Assembly (NCBI GenBank): GCA_031291255.1 | Contig: JARLJN010000030.1 | Location: forward strand, 1 to 40,835 | Direction of reading: 5' to 3' | From: Gammaproteobacteria bacterium | Lineage (GTDB): Bacteria > Pseudomonadota > Gammaproteobacteria > DSM-16500 | DNA length: 40,835 bases | In this document: piece after piece, positions 34,284 to 40,835 of the stretch | Layout: every line of letters begins with the position of its first letter | How positions within the stretch are numbered: the stretch's first letter is position 1 | The notes under the pieces: model-generated | Database searches by the model: none | The model's input: the letters and a program-made list of their open reading frames with translations, nothing else | Told to the model about the DNA's origin: nothing | Translations under genes and position numbers: made by a program

Positions 34284-35069
34284 TCAATAATGAATCATTC
34301 CTTGCATATACATAATGGCTTTTCCGCTAATCAATACTCTTTCACCTTGTGCTTCACATAACAATTCACCACCACGCTGAGAATCTTGATACGCGAGTAA
34401 TGTTGTTTTATTTAATTTGTTGCTCCAATAAGGTATTAACAAGCAATGAGATGCGCCTGTGACGGCATCTTCATAAACAGATTTTGCTGGATAAAAAGTT
34501 CGAGAAACAAAGTCGTAATTTTTTCCTGGCGCAGTAACAATAATTCCGCGGTGATCTAGTTGTTTTAGTAATTGTATGTCGGGATTAAGTTTTCTAACTT
34601 CATCTTCTGTTGCAAATACAGCAAGACATCGTTCATTTTTGTATTGGAATATTTCTTTAGGTTGTGCACCTAAACCTTTTATGAGTAGATCAGGTGATGG
34701 AAATATTTCGCAATGTTTAGCTGGAAAGTTTAAAGTAAGTAATTCATTTTCATTTTTTATTTTTAATAATCCACCTGGATAATGTAAGTCTGTTTGTTGC
34801 CAGGTGGGTTCTAACACATTAAAAATAATGTATGCTGATGCTAATGATCCATGACCACAAAGTTCAATTTCATATTCTGGCGCAAACCACCGTATTTGAA
34901 ATTCATTATTCTTTCGGACTAAAAAAGCTGTGGCAGGTAAGGAGTTTTCCATTGCAATGGCTTGCATTTCACTATCAGTTAACCAGTCTTGTAAAATACA
35001 TACAGCAGCAGGGTTGCCTGAAAATAATTTATCAGTGAATGCATTGATGTGGTAAACGGAGATTTGCAT
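34284..35069 (-). CDS. PhzF-family isomerase-like protein with altered active-site glutamate
   Basis: Protein of 261 residues matching the PhzF/YddE epimerase fold (diaminopimelate-epimerase-like). Conserved parts are NAFTDKLFSGNPAAVC at 9-24, RWFAPEYEIELCGHGSLA at 60-77 and YEDAVTGASH near 200. In PhzF the catalytic Glu45 lies in an NLSET motif. Here the same place reads NSLPATAF, so the glutamate is replaced by alanine near residue 46. The protein may catalyse something else or be inactive. No phenazine genes are near. The ORF downstream on this strand starts 10 bases beyond, so it is probably the second gene of a two-gene unit with the acetyltransferase. Confidence 0.85.
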   Translation of the reverse strand: MQISVYHINAFTDKLFSGNPAAVCILQDWLTDSEMQAIAMENSLPATAFLVRKNNEFQIRWFAPEYEIELCGHGSLASAYIIFNVLEPTWQQTDLHYPGGLLKIKNENELLTLNFPAKHCEIFPSPDLLIKGLGAQPKEIFQYKNERCLAVFATEDEVRKLNPDIQLLKQLDHRGIIVTAPGKNYDFVSRTFYPAKSVYEDAVTGASHCLLIPYWSNKLNKTTLLAYQDSQRGGELLCEAQGERVLISGKAIMYMQGMIHY

Positions 35070-35079
35070 ATTGCGTTTC

Positions 35080-35586
35080 TTAATTTAAATTTTTAATTCG
35101 ATAAAATGAACATGACACGCCTTTGGCTATGTCATTTTTATAATGTTTCATTCCACATTTTTGCATTACACGCTGTGAAGCAATATGACCAACAGGAGCG
35201 AATGCAATAATATAATCTGCATTAATATTTTGTTTTGCCCATTCTAGTAGTGCTGTGAGAGCTTCTGACGCGTAGCCTTTGTTCCAAAATTTTTTATGAA
35301 GCACATAACCTACTTCAATTTCACCAGTCTCGACAGGGGCAAATCCACAACGCCCTATAAATTCACCAGATTCAAGCTCAAACATCACAAAACTGGGCAA
35401 TCCTTTTTCTTCATAATACGAAATAAAGTCATTAATTCTCGCTACAACTTGCTCACGAGTGCTCGCTCCATTTGGAAAGAATTTTTTTACTTCAGAGTCG
35501 CTCTCTAAGCTTTCCAAATAATGGATGTCATTTTTTTCAAGGAGACGTAGTCCTAGATGATTTGTTTGAATTATGTATTTTTGCAT
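35080..35586 (-). CDS. GNAT acetyltransferase, RimJ/RimL type
   Basis: Protein of 168 residues with the full GNAT layout: LRLLEKNDIHYLESLESDSE at the start, GRCGFAPVETGEIEVGYVLH, then the acetyl-CoA loop FWNKGYASEAL (Q/RxxGxA-type), and ASQRVMQKCGMKHYKND near the end. Members acetylate amino groups of ribosomal proteins, amino acids or antibiotics. The substrate is unknown. Transcribed just ahead of the PhzF-like gene (10-base gap), probably as one operon. Confidence 0.85.
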   Translation of the reverse strand: MQKYIIQTNHLGLRLLEKNDIHYLESLESDSEVKKFFPNGASTREQVVARINDFISYYEEKGLPSFVMFELESGEFIGRCGFAPVETGEIEVGYVLHKKFWNKGYASEALTALLEWAKQNINADYIIAFAPVGHIASQRVMQKCGMKHYKNDIAKGVSCSFYRIKNLN

Positions 35587-35767
35587 AAATGCACCAGGTT
35601 ATAGCTAAATGGAAATTATACCGAATAGAAATGAAGTTTTGTTATTTTATTATTTGAGAGCGGAAGGGGTCAGATATAGCGTAAATTTTATACTTATATT
35701 GATTTACTAGATAAGCTGTGACCTTTTTGATAGTCTGCGCTCTCGTTAGTTTTATTTGGAGACTGTC

Positions 35768-36325
35768 ATGAAATTTTTGAAATATGTTGCTCCATTATCT
35801 TTAGTTGTTGCATCACTCGCTTATGCCGCTCCACATGAAAAAAGTTTTTATGCTGAAGGAAATATCGGTGCTTCTTTGTATTCACTTGTTAAATATATTC
35901 CTAACTATAATTATTCTGAGCATGTAGGCGTAGGGTTAAATATTAATTTGGGTTATTTATTTAACCGCTATGTTGCTACTGAAATAGGATACACTCGATA
36001 TAATTTAGGCGGTAATAATAATGCCCCTAATGGTGTAGATCTCGCTGCTAAATTTATTTATCCATTTAATGTAGCCAATCATGATTTGAATGTATTTGCT
36101 AAAATTGGGCCTACTTATATATTTCAAAGAGTAACAGGAACCCAAACAGGAGGATCAGGATCACGATTGCGCAAATCCGCAGGTACGCTCATAGGTGTTG
36201 GTGCTGCATATCAAGTGACTCCTAAGTTAGATTTGAACGCCCAAGCACAAGATAGTTTTATTTATTTTGATTCACGAAATCCAACCTTGTTTTCTGTAGG
36301 TCTAACCTATCATTTTGACATGTAA
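35768..36325 (+). CDS. Outer membrane beta-barrel protein
   Basis: Protein of 185 residues from ATG 35768. The upstream TTG 35756 lies in the ribosome binding site tttggag. Signal peptide about 1-20 (VVASLAYA cleavage), then alternating hydrophobic strands consistent with an eight-stranded OmpA/OmpW-like barrel (FYAEGNIGASLYSL, NINLGYLFNRYVATEIGYTR, FSVGLTYHFDM). The C-terminal aromatic-rich strand is typical of outer membrane insertion. Similar short barrels are abundant in Legionella and Coxiella. Ends at a hairpin terminator. Confidence 0.82.
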   Translation: MKFLKYVAPLSLVVASLAYAAPHEKSFYAEGNIGASLYSLVKYIPNYNYSEHVGVGLNINLGYLFNRYVATEIGYTRYNLGGNNNAPNGVDLAAKFIYPFNVANHDLNVFAKIGPTYIFQRVTGTQTGGSGSRLRKSAGTLIGVGAAYQVTPKLDLNAQAQDSFIYFDSRNPTLFSVGLTYHFDM

Positions 36326-36334
36326 AAAAATCTG

Positions 36335-36366
36335 AGCGTTCAGTTAAGCGTGCTTAGCTGAACGCT
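36335..36366. terminator. Bidirectional rho-independent terminator
   Basis: agcgttcagttaagc and cttagctgaacgct form a 14-bp stem with one imperfect pair and a short gtg-type loop. It is flanked by aaaaaaa on the left and attttt on the right. It lies between the convergent barrel and lipase genes and can serve both. Confidence 0.82.
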
Positions 36367-36374
36367 TACAATTT

Positions 36375-37118
36375 TTAGTTTTTTGTTAATGTATGTATGA
36401 ATTTTCCATGATTAAGAAAATATAAAATTTGATCTTCTACTAAAGCATTATTCATCATAAATGTATGACTCACCGGCAGAAGGATAAAATCTTTCATCTC
36501 CTTTGTACGGGCGCTAGTAACAGAAACTTTGCCATCGTTTGCCTCATGGAATATTAAATTTCCAAAAGGAACAAGGCTATAATTTCCAGCTATAACACCC
36601 AATTGATATCTTTGAGCGAGATGTAATTTATTTGGGACACTGTTTTTGTCCGTTGTTAATTCTTGTCCCGCTGGACCCCTTATAATTTTAAATATCCAAT
36701 TGTTATGTAACAAATCCGCAAGCTGACTTCCGTGATTCGGAGGTCCAAGCATGACTATACGTGTGCGCGTAGACATTTTATGATTTTGCAAATATTCCTG
36801 TAAAACTATTCCGCCTAATGAATGCGTAACGAAATCTATGCGTGCAGGATGATATTTCAAACATTCGTTTATCATCGATGGTATAGATTGATTTGCGAGT
36901 GCTTCAATTGATTTTTGAGTGGTCGGGTAGTCTTCATTAACGACAATAAAATGATGCAGTTTTAATGTTGATTCTAACTTAGTCATAGCATAGTGAGATC
37001 GTGCTAAGCCATGTAATAATATAACGCATTGCTTTTCAGAGGCTTCGCAGTTTAGTGGAATTAAAAATAGATAACTCCACAAAATAATATGAATAAATAA
37101 ACGATATTTATTTCTCAT
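36375..37118 (-). CDS. Secreted triacylglycerol lipase-like alpha/beta hydrolase
   Basis: Protein of 247 residues with a signal peptide (about 1-27). The strand VILLHGLARS carries the oxyanion-hole HG. The nucleophile is S100 in VTHSLGG, the acid D195 in EANDGKV and the base H218 in PVSHTFMM, a complete triad. It is of the short bacterial lipase/PGAP1-like group (DUF676-related). Export to periplasm or outside is expected. Such lipases are common secreted enzymes in intracellular bacteria. Transcribed alone, convergent with the barrel gene. Confidence 0.85.
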   Translation of the reverse strand: MRNKYRLFIHIILWSYLFLIPLNCEASEKQCVILLHGLARSHYAMTKLESTLKLHHFIVVNEDYPTTQKSIEALANQSIPSMINECLKYHPARIDFVTHSLGGIVLQEYLQNHKMSTRTRIVMLGPPNHGSQLADLLHNNWIFKIIRGPAGQELTTDKNSVPNKLHLAQRYQLGVIAGNYSLVPFGNLIFHEANDGKVSVTSARTKEMKDFILLPVSHTFMMNNALVEDQILYFLNHGKFIHTLTKN

Positions 37119-37208
37119 GATAAATAAAATTTATAAATTGATTTAAGTGTGTATAGATATGCATATTTGAAGGTCAACCAAGAATTTTTGCTAGAAGCCT
37201 GTCATATT

Positions 37209-37253
37209 TGGCTCCCCGAACTGGACTCGAACCAGTGACCTAATGATTAACAG
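37209..37253 (-). other. Displaced 3' fragment of tRNA-Asn(GTT), likely attachment site
   Basis: Read on the minus strand, the segment has the anticodon loop ctGTTaa, 3' stem, variable loop, a perfect T arm (actgg-ttcgagt-ccagt) and the acceptor 3' strand tcgggga-g-cca. The D arm and 5' half are absent, and the sequence before the anticodon loop does not pair. Integrases that use tRNA genes leave such 3' copies at the far end of the inserted element. Orientation places the island at higher coordinates and the intact tRNA plus integrase outside this window. Confidence 0.8.
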
Positions 37254-37537
37254 GCACGTTTACAAAAACTAACTATTTGATTATTAACAATTTATATTGC
37301 TAGGCGTCCGTTACAAATGCCTAACAATGCAGAACAGTGTATCACTCAGTCGCGCAAAAGTCGCGCGTGGTTTTAGATGTAATTTGAAGTTAGCTTCATG
37401 GGTGTAATGCTTTTTTGATCTTACACTTGTGTATGTATTACACCGAATTAATCCGCTTTTGACAAATAGAACAACTTTTAGAAAATACTCGCTTAAAAAA
37501 CATTGAGTTGATTACTATGAACTCTAGAAGCTGTAAC

Positions 37538-37840
37538 TTACTTTGTTAGTCTCGATAAACTTATCTTTGCTTCATGAAGTTTGTTGTTGTCGATGCAATT
37601 TTTGATGTTATTTAAGGTACTTATTGAATGAACATTTCCTTGTTTCATACTAGCTTGTAATCTGCCAAATAAGCTATATTTTTGTCTAGCTAAATGACCA
37701 CGCCAAACTGATTGAATAGATAAACAAGATTTTTCTAAAGTAGCATCTTTTTCAAAATTTGGTTTATGATTCGCTATAAGCTCGTTTGTAAATTTCACCA
37801 TATCGTGAGGTCCTATGTCATTTTTTTGCCCATTTAGCAA
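37538..37840 (-). CDS. Small protein with a eukaryote-type IQ (calmodulin-binding) motif
   Basis: Protein of 100 residues if started at TTG 37840, or 87 from ATG 37801 (preceded by agga). Residues 42-52 read IQSVWRGHLAR, an exact IQxxxRGxxxR calmodulin-binding consensus inside a basic helix. The rest is helical with no other known domain. IQ motifs are rare in free-living bacteria but occur in Legionella effectors such as SidJ, so a host-targeted function is conceivable. The short length and weak starts make a truncated gene equally possible. Lies at the island edge beside the attachment site. Confidence 0.5.
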   Translation of the reverse strand: MLNGQKNDIGPHDMVKFTNELIANHKPNFEKDATLEKSCLSIQSVWRGHLARQKYSLFGRLQASMKQGNVHSISTLNNIKNCIDNNKLHEAKISLSRLTK

Positions 37841-37935
37841 TTAAAAAAATAAAATGTGGGCATGTATTACCCTATTTTCCCGTATATAGCTCAATCCTGC
37901 AAAGGTCGCGCGTTGATTTAAGCTGGACATAGCTT

Positions 37936-37974
37936 AATATTGACGCCCACTTGACATTTGTGGGTGTTGATATT
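37936..37974. promoter_or_regulatory. Imperfect inverted repeat overlapping the AbiE promoter
   Basis: aatattgacgcccac and gtgggtgttgatatt face each other around ttgacattt, with three mismatched pairs in 15. The loop holds a ttgaca box that may serve as -35, placing the operator on the promoter. AbiEi-type antitoxins bind inverted repeats upstream of their operon, which fits. Inference from position. Confidence 0.45.
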
Positions 37975-37985
37975 AAGTTATAGGT

Positions 37986-38582
37986 ATGAGGCAAAAAAAT
38001 GCATTGAAAAAACTAAAACCCCTGCTTCGGGCTCCCAGCTTTACAAGTAGGGAGGCTCGCCACTGTGGCGTGAGCTCTGCAACGCTTGCCTATTATGTGA
38101 ATCAAAATGAACTAATACGTATTGGGCATGGAGTTTATCGCGGTATACAAGCAACGCTAACTAATGATTTCCGATGGGAAGATCTTGTTGAAGCAATGCA
38201 GCGCGTAAAAAATGGTGTTATTTGCTTAACTACGGCACTTATTTTGTATAACTTAACAGAAGAAATGCCATCACAGCATTGGATAGCAATCATGCATAGC
38301 ACGCTTCATCGTGCTGGACCTCTTACAAAAATAGTTAGAATGCGCAATCTTGAACTCGGCAAAACTAAAATCAAGATTGGAAATATTACACTGCCTATTT
38401 TTGATCGTGAAAGAACTATAATTGATGCCTTTCGCTATTTAGGACGTGAAACGGCTTTAAAAGCTTTAAAAATAGCATTGACGAAAAGAGGTGCTGAAAG
38501 AATTGATATAGAAAAAATTCGAAAGTATGCTAAGCAACTTCGAGTAAAAATAGAACCTTATTTAATAGCGATGACATTATGA
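37986..38582 (+). CDS. abiEi: AbiEi-type antitoxin (type IV toxin-antitoxin, abortive infection)
   Basis: Protein of 198 residues with an N-terminal winged helix (FTSREARHCGVSSATLAYYV, then ELIRIGHGVYRG) and a C-terminal AbiEi domain (ICLTTALILYNLTEEMP, PIFDRERTIIDAFRYLG). That end is the characteristic antitoxin module that antagonises AbiEii without binding it directly. Shorter than many homologues but complete in these motifs. It overlaps the toxin gene by four bases. Sits inside the tRNA-Asn island, typical for phage-defence cargo. Confidence 0.85.
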   Translation: MRQKNALKKLKPLLRAPSFTSREARHCGVSSATLAYYVNQNELIRIGHGVYRGIQATLTNDFRWEDLVEAMQRVKNGVICLTTALILYNLTEEMPSQHWIAIMHSTLHRAGPLTKIVRMRNLELGKTKIKIGNITLPIFDRERTIIDAFRYLGRETALKALKIALTKRGAERIDIEKIRKYAKQLRVKIEPYLIAMTL

Positions 38583-39433
38583 ATGAAGCAGCACTAAAAG
38601 AACGATTAAAAAAAATTGCAACGGAAAAAAATACCACTCCAAATAAAGTTTGGAAGCAACTATTACTAGAACGATTTTTAGCGAGGTTATCAAGCTCTGT
38701 CTATCAAGATAAATTTATTTTTAAAGGTGGATTATTGCTTGCTCAATATATTGTTATTAATCGAGAAACAACTGATATTGATTTTCTAATGACGAAAATT
38801 AAAAGTGAAATGCAAAAGATTAAAATAGTCATCAAACAAGTAGCTGCTATTGATTCTGAAGATGGATTTTCTTTTGATTTTTTTTCAGTAGAAGAGCTGA
38901 ATCAACCACACATGGAATATACTGGTTTTAGAGTAAAAGTGGATGCTAAGTTTGGAAAGATGCAGGATAAAATTCAGATTGATATTGGCGTTGGTGATAT
39001 CGTTGAGCCTATAGAGACAACATTTAATCCATTTGAATATAAAGGGAAGCCGATGTTTGCAGGAGAGATTTCTTTATATGTCTATCCGCCAGAAGCTATT
39101 TTTGCTGAAAAATTAGAAACAATAGTCTCCAAGGGTGTTACCAATAGCAGAATGAAAGATTATCATGATTTGCTTGTGATGATATATGAGCCTAATTTTT
39201 TAGATGTAGCCAGGTTGTCTGATGTGATTCAAGCTACTTTTAATCGACGTGGTACACAGAAGAGGTTATCGATCCAGTTTGATGAAGTAGGAATGAAAAG
39301 CTTGCAAATACTTTGGGGCGGGCATTTACGCGGTCTTGGTGTATTTAGAGAACGTCTAAATTTACCTGAGACTATAAGTGATGCGATTGGTGAGATTAAT
39401 AATTGGATCTCGTTAAATCAAATAGCTTTATAA
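38579..39433 (+). CDS. abiEii: AbiEii-type nucleotidyltransferase toxin
   Basis: Protein of 284 residues of the nucleotidyltransferase toxin family. Motif I is FKGGLLL at 48-54 and the metal site is D66-I-D68 in TTDIDFLM, with a later acid in IQIDIGVGD. The segment EKLETIVSKG with SRMKDYHDLLV is the family's motif near residue 180. It is expected to transfer nucleotides to tRNA or another target and halt growth on phage infection. All catalytic residues are present and the gene looks intact. Translationally coupled to the antitoxin. Confidence 0.87.
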   Translation: MNEAALKERLKKIATEKNTTPNKVWKQLLLERFLARLSSSVYQDKFIFKGGLLLAQYIVINRETTDIDFLMTKIKSEMQKIKIVIKQVAAIDSEDGFSFDFFSVEELNQPHMEYTGFRVKVDAKFGKMQDKIQIDIGVGDIVEPIETTFNPFEYKGKPMFAGEISLYVYPPEAIFAEKLETIVSKGVTNSRMKDYHDLLVMIYEPNFLDVARLSDVIQATFNRRGTQKRLSIQFDEVGMKSLQILWGGHLRGLGVFRERLNLPETISDAIGEINNWISLNQIAL

Positions 39434-39521
39434 AGTTTTGTGCGTTTCTTTGTAATGGCTGTTGAAAAAGTATGTTTAAAAAAATTATCAACCGGATTGT
39501 AAAAACTTATGAGAGGAAATA

Positions 39522-39671
39522 ATGATGAGTAAATTAGGTGAAAGTTTATTGAAAGGCGCGAAAGAAGCTTTGGCTTATGCAAAGAATGAAAAAATCAAAG
39601 CTAAGATGCATAAGATAAAAATTCTTTCTGAGAATGGTGGGGTAAAGCCTGACCCTGCTTCTGGGGCCTGA
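39522..39671 (+). pseudogene. Truncated HigA/NadS-like antitoxin (N-terminal part only)
   Basis: From ATG 39522 (or 39525, after gagagga) 49 codons encode SKLGESLLKGAKEALAYAKN and then KAKMHKIKI. This is the conserved opening of HigA2/NadS-type antitoxins, which normally continue with a helix-turn-helix. Here it turns into an unrelated tail (NGGVKPDPASGA) and stops. No toxin gene precedes it. It could still be expressed as a short peptide. Confidence 0.6.
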
Positions 39672-39749
39672 TCTGGTTAACATGTAGTTTGCTTAAGTCG
39701 AGTGAATGATAACTAATCATCTGAAATATTTATTTAACTACATAATTTA

Positions 39750-39793
39750 TAATATATTAGACTTCTAATATATTAGACTTCTAATATATTAGG
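39750..39793. repeat. Short tandem repeat, 16-bp unit, nearly three copies
   Basis: The unit taatatattagacttc occurs at 39750 and 39766, with a 12-base partial copy from 39782. It contains the small palindrome taatatatta. It lies in the noncoding stretch between the truncated antitoxin and the convergent NYN gene. No function assigned. Confidence 0.85.
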
Positions 39794-39868
39794 TATGGGG
39801 CACTTGAGGGGCAGTTGAAGAAAAAAATAGCCAGATTTTGCTTGATAATTAATCAGCATAGTAAGCAA

Positions 39869-40510
39869 CTACAATATGTATTGTTTAGGGATGTGAATGA
39901 TTTTACCGTTGGGCTTCTGAATCTTTTCCGCCAACAAACTATTTTGAATATGTCCCTCAGTTAGCTTTGTAGAGCTGCCAGGTTTTATCGCGCTTAGAAG
40001 CGAGTCATGTGTTTTGAGTGTTGGGGGTGTGAGCAATTTGAATTGAAGAGAGCTATTCTCACTTTTGGCCATTTTAATTGCGGGGACTATGTCAGTATCA
40101 TTGGTGATTAAGATGAATTTATCAAACCTTTTTTTTATGGCGTCCCTTACCATGTGAATGGATATATTTACATCCGTTTCTTTTTCTTCGTGTTTTTTCC
40201 ATTTGATTTGTATGTGCTTATTTTTGTAGTCGAGCCACTTATCTTTGAAATTTCCACCAATAAATTCGACACCGTTTGTTTCCAATGCTTCGATATATGT
40301 TCTATGACGAAGGGTGGTTTCTTTATCCATGAAAGTAGCTATAGCACTAAAATAATAGACTTTTTCTATGGTTTCACTTTTGTGGTCAATGAATTTTTCT
40401 GCCAGTGATCGCAGATTCAACCATTTTAGATGGGGTTTTTGGAGGTTTACTAATCCGTGGTACAAATTGAAACCATCAACGTAAACAGCAACTTTTTTCT
40501 TATTATTCAT
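39869..40510 (-). CDS. NYN-domain protein (LabA/DUF88-like, putative nuclease)
   Basis: Protein of 213 residues from ATG 40510, the first start after the leader terminator. Translation from 40555 would run through that hairpin. PIN-like NYN core: D12 in VYVDGFNLYHG, acidic cluster ETDVNISIHMV with D113, and D138/D140 in TNDTDIVPA, the metal-binding aspartates of this RNase-like fold. Members are RNA-binding or RNA-cleaving, and no substrate is known here. It sits in the island behind AbiE, in the opposite direction, and has its own structured leader and promoter. Confidence 0.87.
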   Translation of the reverse strand: MNNKKKVAVYVDGFNLYHGLVNLQKPHLKWLNLRSLAEKFIDHKSETIEKVYYFSAIATFMDKETTLRHRTYIEALETNGVEFIGGNFKDKWLDYKNKHIQIKWKKHEEKETDVNISIHMVRDAIKKRFDKFILITNDTDIVPAIKMAKSENSSLQFKLLTPPTLKTHDSLLSAIKPGSSTKLTEGHIQNSLLAEKIQKPNGKIIHIPKQYIL

Positions 40511-40530
40511 GCAATATCTTGTCCCTAAAA

Positions 40531-40558
40531 TAAAAAAGCCCTGGGATATACCCAAGGC
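40531..40558 (-). terminator. Rho-independent terminator between leader and NYN gene
   Basis: Eight-base-pair stem (gccttggg with cccagggc, one G-T pair), 5-base loop and a T run on the minus strand. Most terminators end a gene, but here it precedes one, so NYN expression needs read-through, antitermination or a second start. It could instead be only the end of a small RNA. Confidence 0.75.
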
Positions 40559-40606
40559 GCCTCTCGTGCCCTGCTAAGTTAATAGCAGAAGAAACGAGCG
40601 TTTATA
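40531..40606 (-). ncRNA. Structured leader RNA with terminator ahead of the NYN gene
   Basis: On the minus strand a helix ctcgt/acgag (40594-40598 with 40563-40567) encloses a hairpin ctgcta/tagcag (40583-40588 with 40571-40576). A terminator-like stem gccttggg/cccagggc (40551-40558 with 40538-40545) follows, ending in six T. Transcription from the promoter at 40613-40642 would give an RNA of about 75 bases ending 22-30 bases before the NYN start. It can be an attenuator or an independent small RNA. Structure is seen in the sequence. Function is inferred. Confidence 0.5.
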
Positions 40607-40612
40607 CCTATA

Positions 40613-40642
40613 TATTATAGAAGGTAAACGAGGAGTTTTCAA
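40613..40642 (-). promoter_or_regulatory. Sigma-70-type promoter for the NYN leader
   Basis: Minus strand TTGAAA (40637-40642) and TATAAT (40613-40618) with an 18-base spacer, placing the start near 40606, just ahead of the structured leader. Good match to consensus. Not tested. Confidence 0.55.
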
Positions 40643-40694
40643 ATTGTTTCGGTTGGTTGCTAGGATTTATTATTAGTTGTAACTTGTTGTTTCT

Positions 40695-40835
40695 GGCTCT
40701 ACCCCACATAAGGGGGCACTTTAATCAAAAATGAATTACCTTACTTATTGATTAGATGAGTAAAGGAGATTAAAGATGCCCCGTAAGGATAATATCCTAA
40801 ATTTGCCTGGATTTTCCATTAAAAAAGTAAGCGGA
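40695..40835 (+). mobile_element. Left end of an ISL3-family insertion sequence
   Basis: The element appears to start at ggctctaccccacataaggg (40695), similar to ISL3-family ends, which begin ggctct. Then comes a spacer with ttacttattg and a transposase start. The right end lies outside the window, so the size and any 8-base target duplication cannot be checked. Confidence 0.65.
40776..40835 (+). CDS. ISL3-family transposase, N-terminal 20 codons (cut by window edge)
   Basis: The ATG at 40776 follows aaaggaga (40762-40769). The 20 visible codons encode MPRKDNILNLPGF followed by SIKKVSG, which matches the opening of ISL3-type transposases (ILNLPGF-x-VKKVSG). The reading frame is open to the window end. 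Confidence 0.65.
   Translation, partial: MPRKDNILNLPGFSIKKVSG

Noticed and set aside
34284..35069. Phenazine biosynthesis
   Set aside because: No other phz genes are near and the catalytic glutamate is altered. PhzF-like proteins are common outside phenazine pathways.
37209..37253. Functional tRNA gene
   Set aside because: Only the anticodon loop to CCA part is present. The 5' half, D arm and paired anticodon stem are missing.

Overview
The window looks like the chromosome of an AT-rich gammaproteobacterium, most likely a member of Legionellales (Legionella/Coxiella/Berkiella-like, living in amoebae or other host cells). This is an inference from protein flavour, from the many decayed transposases and toxin-antitoxin modules, and from one small protein with a eukaryote-type IQ motif. 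No rRNA or complete tRNA gene is present, so the assignment cannot be sharpened from the sequence alone.

Layout. 1-294: tail of an IS256-family element. 295-8684: a giant membrane-anchored alpha-2-macroglobulin and penicillin-binding protein 1C, divergent, with a palindromic repeat between them. 8747-9924: a TacA-type antitoxin whose GNAT toxin has decayed, and a small DUF551-like gene. 10105-16428: a methyltransferase, two MFS transporters on opposite strands, and the most exciting part of the window. This is a peptide-transporter-like membrane protein translationally coupled to a 61-residue peptide, followed by a borosin-type peptide backbone N-methyltransferase. The peptide plus enzyme is a candidate split borosin (alpha-N-methylated RiPP) system of the SonA/SonM kind.

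17041-22337: a helix-turn-helix-like protein, then a tight five-gene operon: MFS transporter, isoleucine-4-hydroxylase-like 2OG/Fe(II) dioxygenase, SDR dehydrogenase, ATP-grasp ligase and DMT exporter. Dioxygenase, SDR and DMT exporter mirror the Bacillus ido-hildh-rhtA pathway. The ligase suggests that the modified amino acid is built into a dipeptide or conjugate, as in bacilysin-type pathways. 22519-24631: a frameshifted HigB-like toxin with an intact antitoxin, an alpha/beta hydrolase, and an intact RelE/XRE pair. 24642-25356: a gene-poor scar with a 17-bp inverted repeat, a five-copy tandem repeat and an IS4 transposase remnant.

25357-33826: an ethanolamine module. An APC-type ethanolamine permease is fused to a histidine kinase and followed by eutB and eutC. 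It lies divergent from a porin and a receiver-GGDEF-EAL protein that could be the kinase's partner, which would link ethanolamine sensing to cyclic-di-GMP. 33919-34200: a second IS4 remnant and a perfect hairpin. 34284-37118: PhzF-like protein, acetyltransferase, outer-membrane barrel and secreted lipase.

37209-40835: a probable integrated island. It begins at a displaced 3' fragment of tRNA-Asn and carries the IQ-motif protein, an AbiEi/AbiEii type IV toxin-antitoxin pair, a truncated antitoxin and a NYN-domain nuclease-like gene behind a structured leader with its own promoter and terminator. The window ends in the first 20 codons of an ISL3-family transposase.
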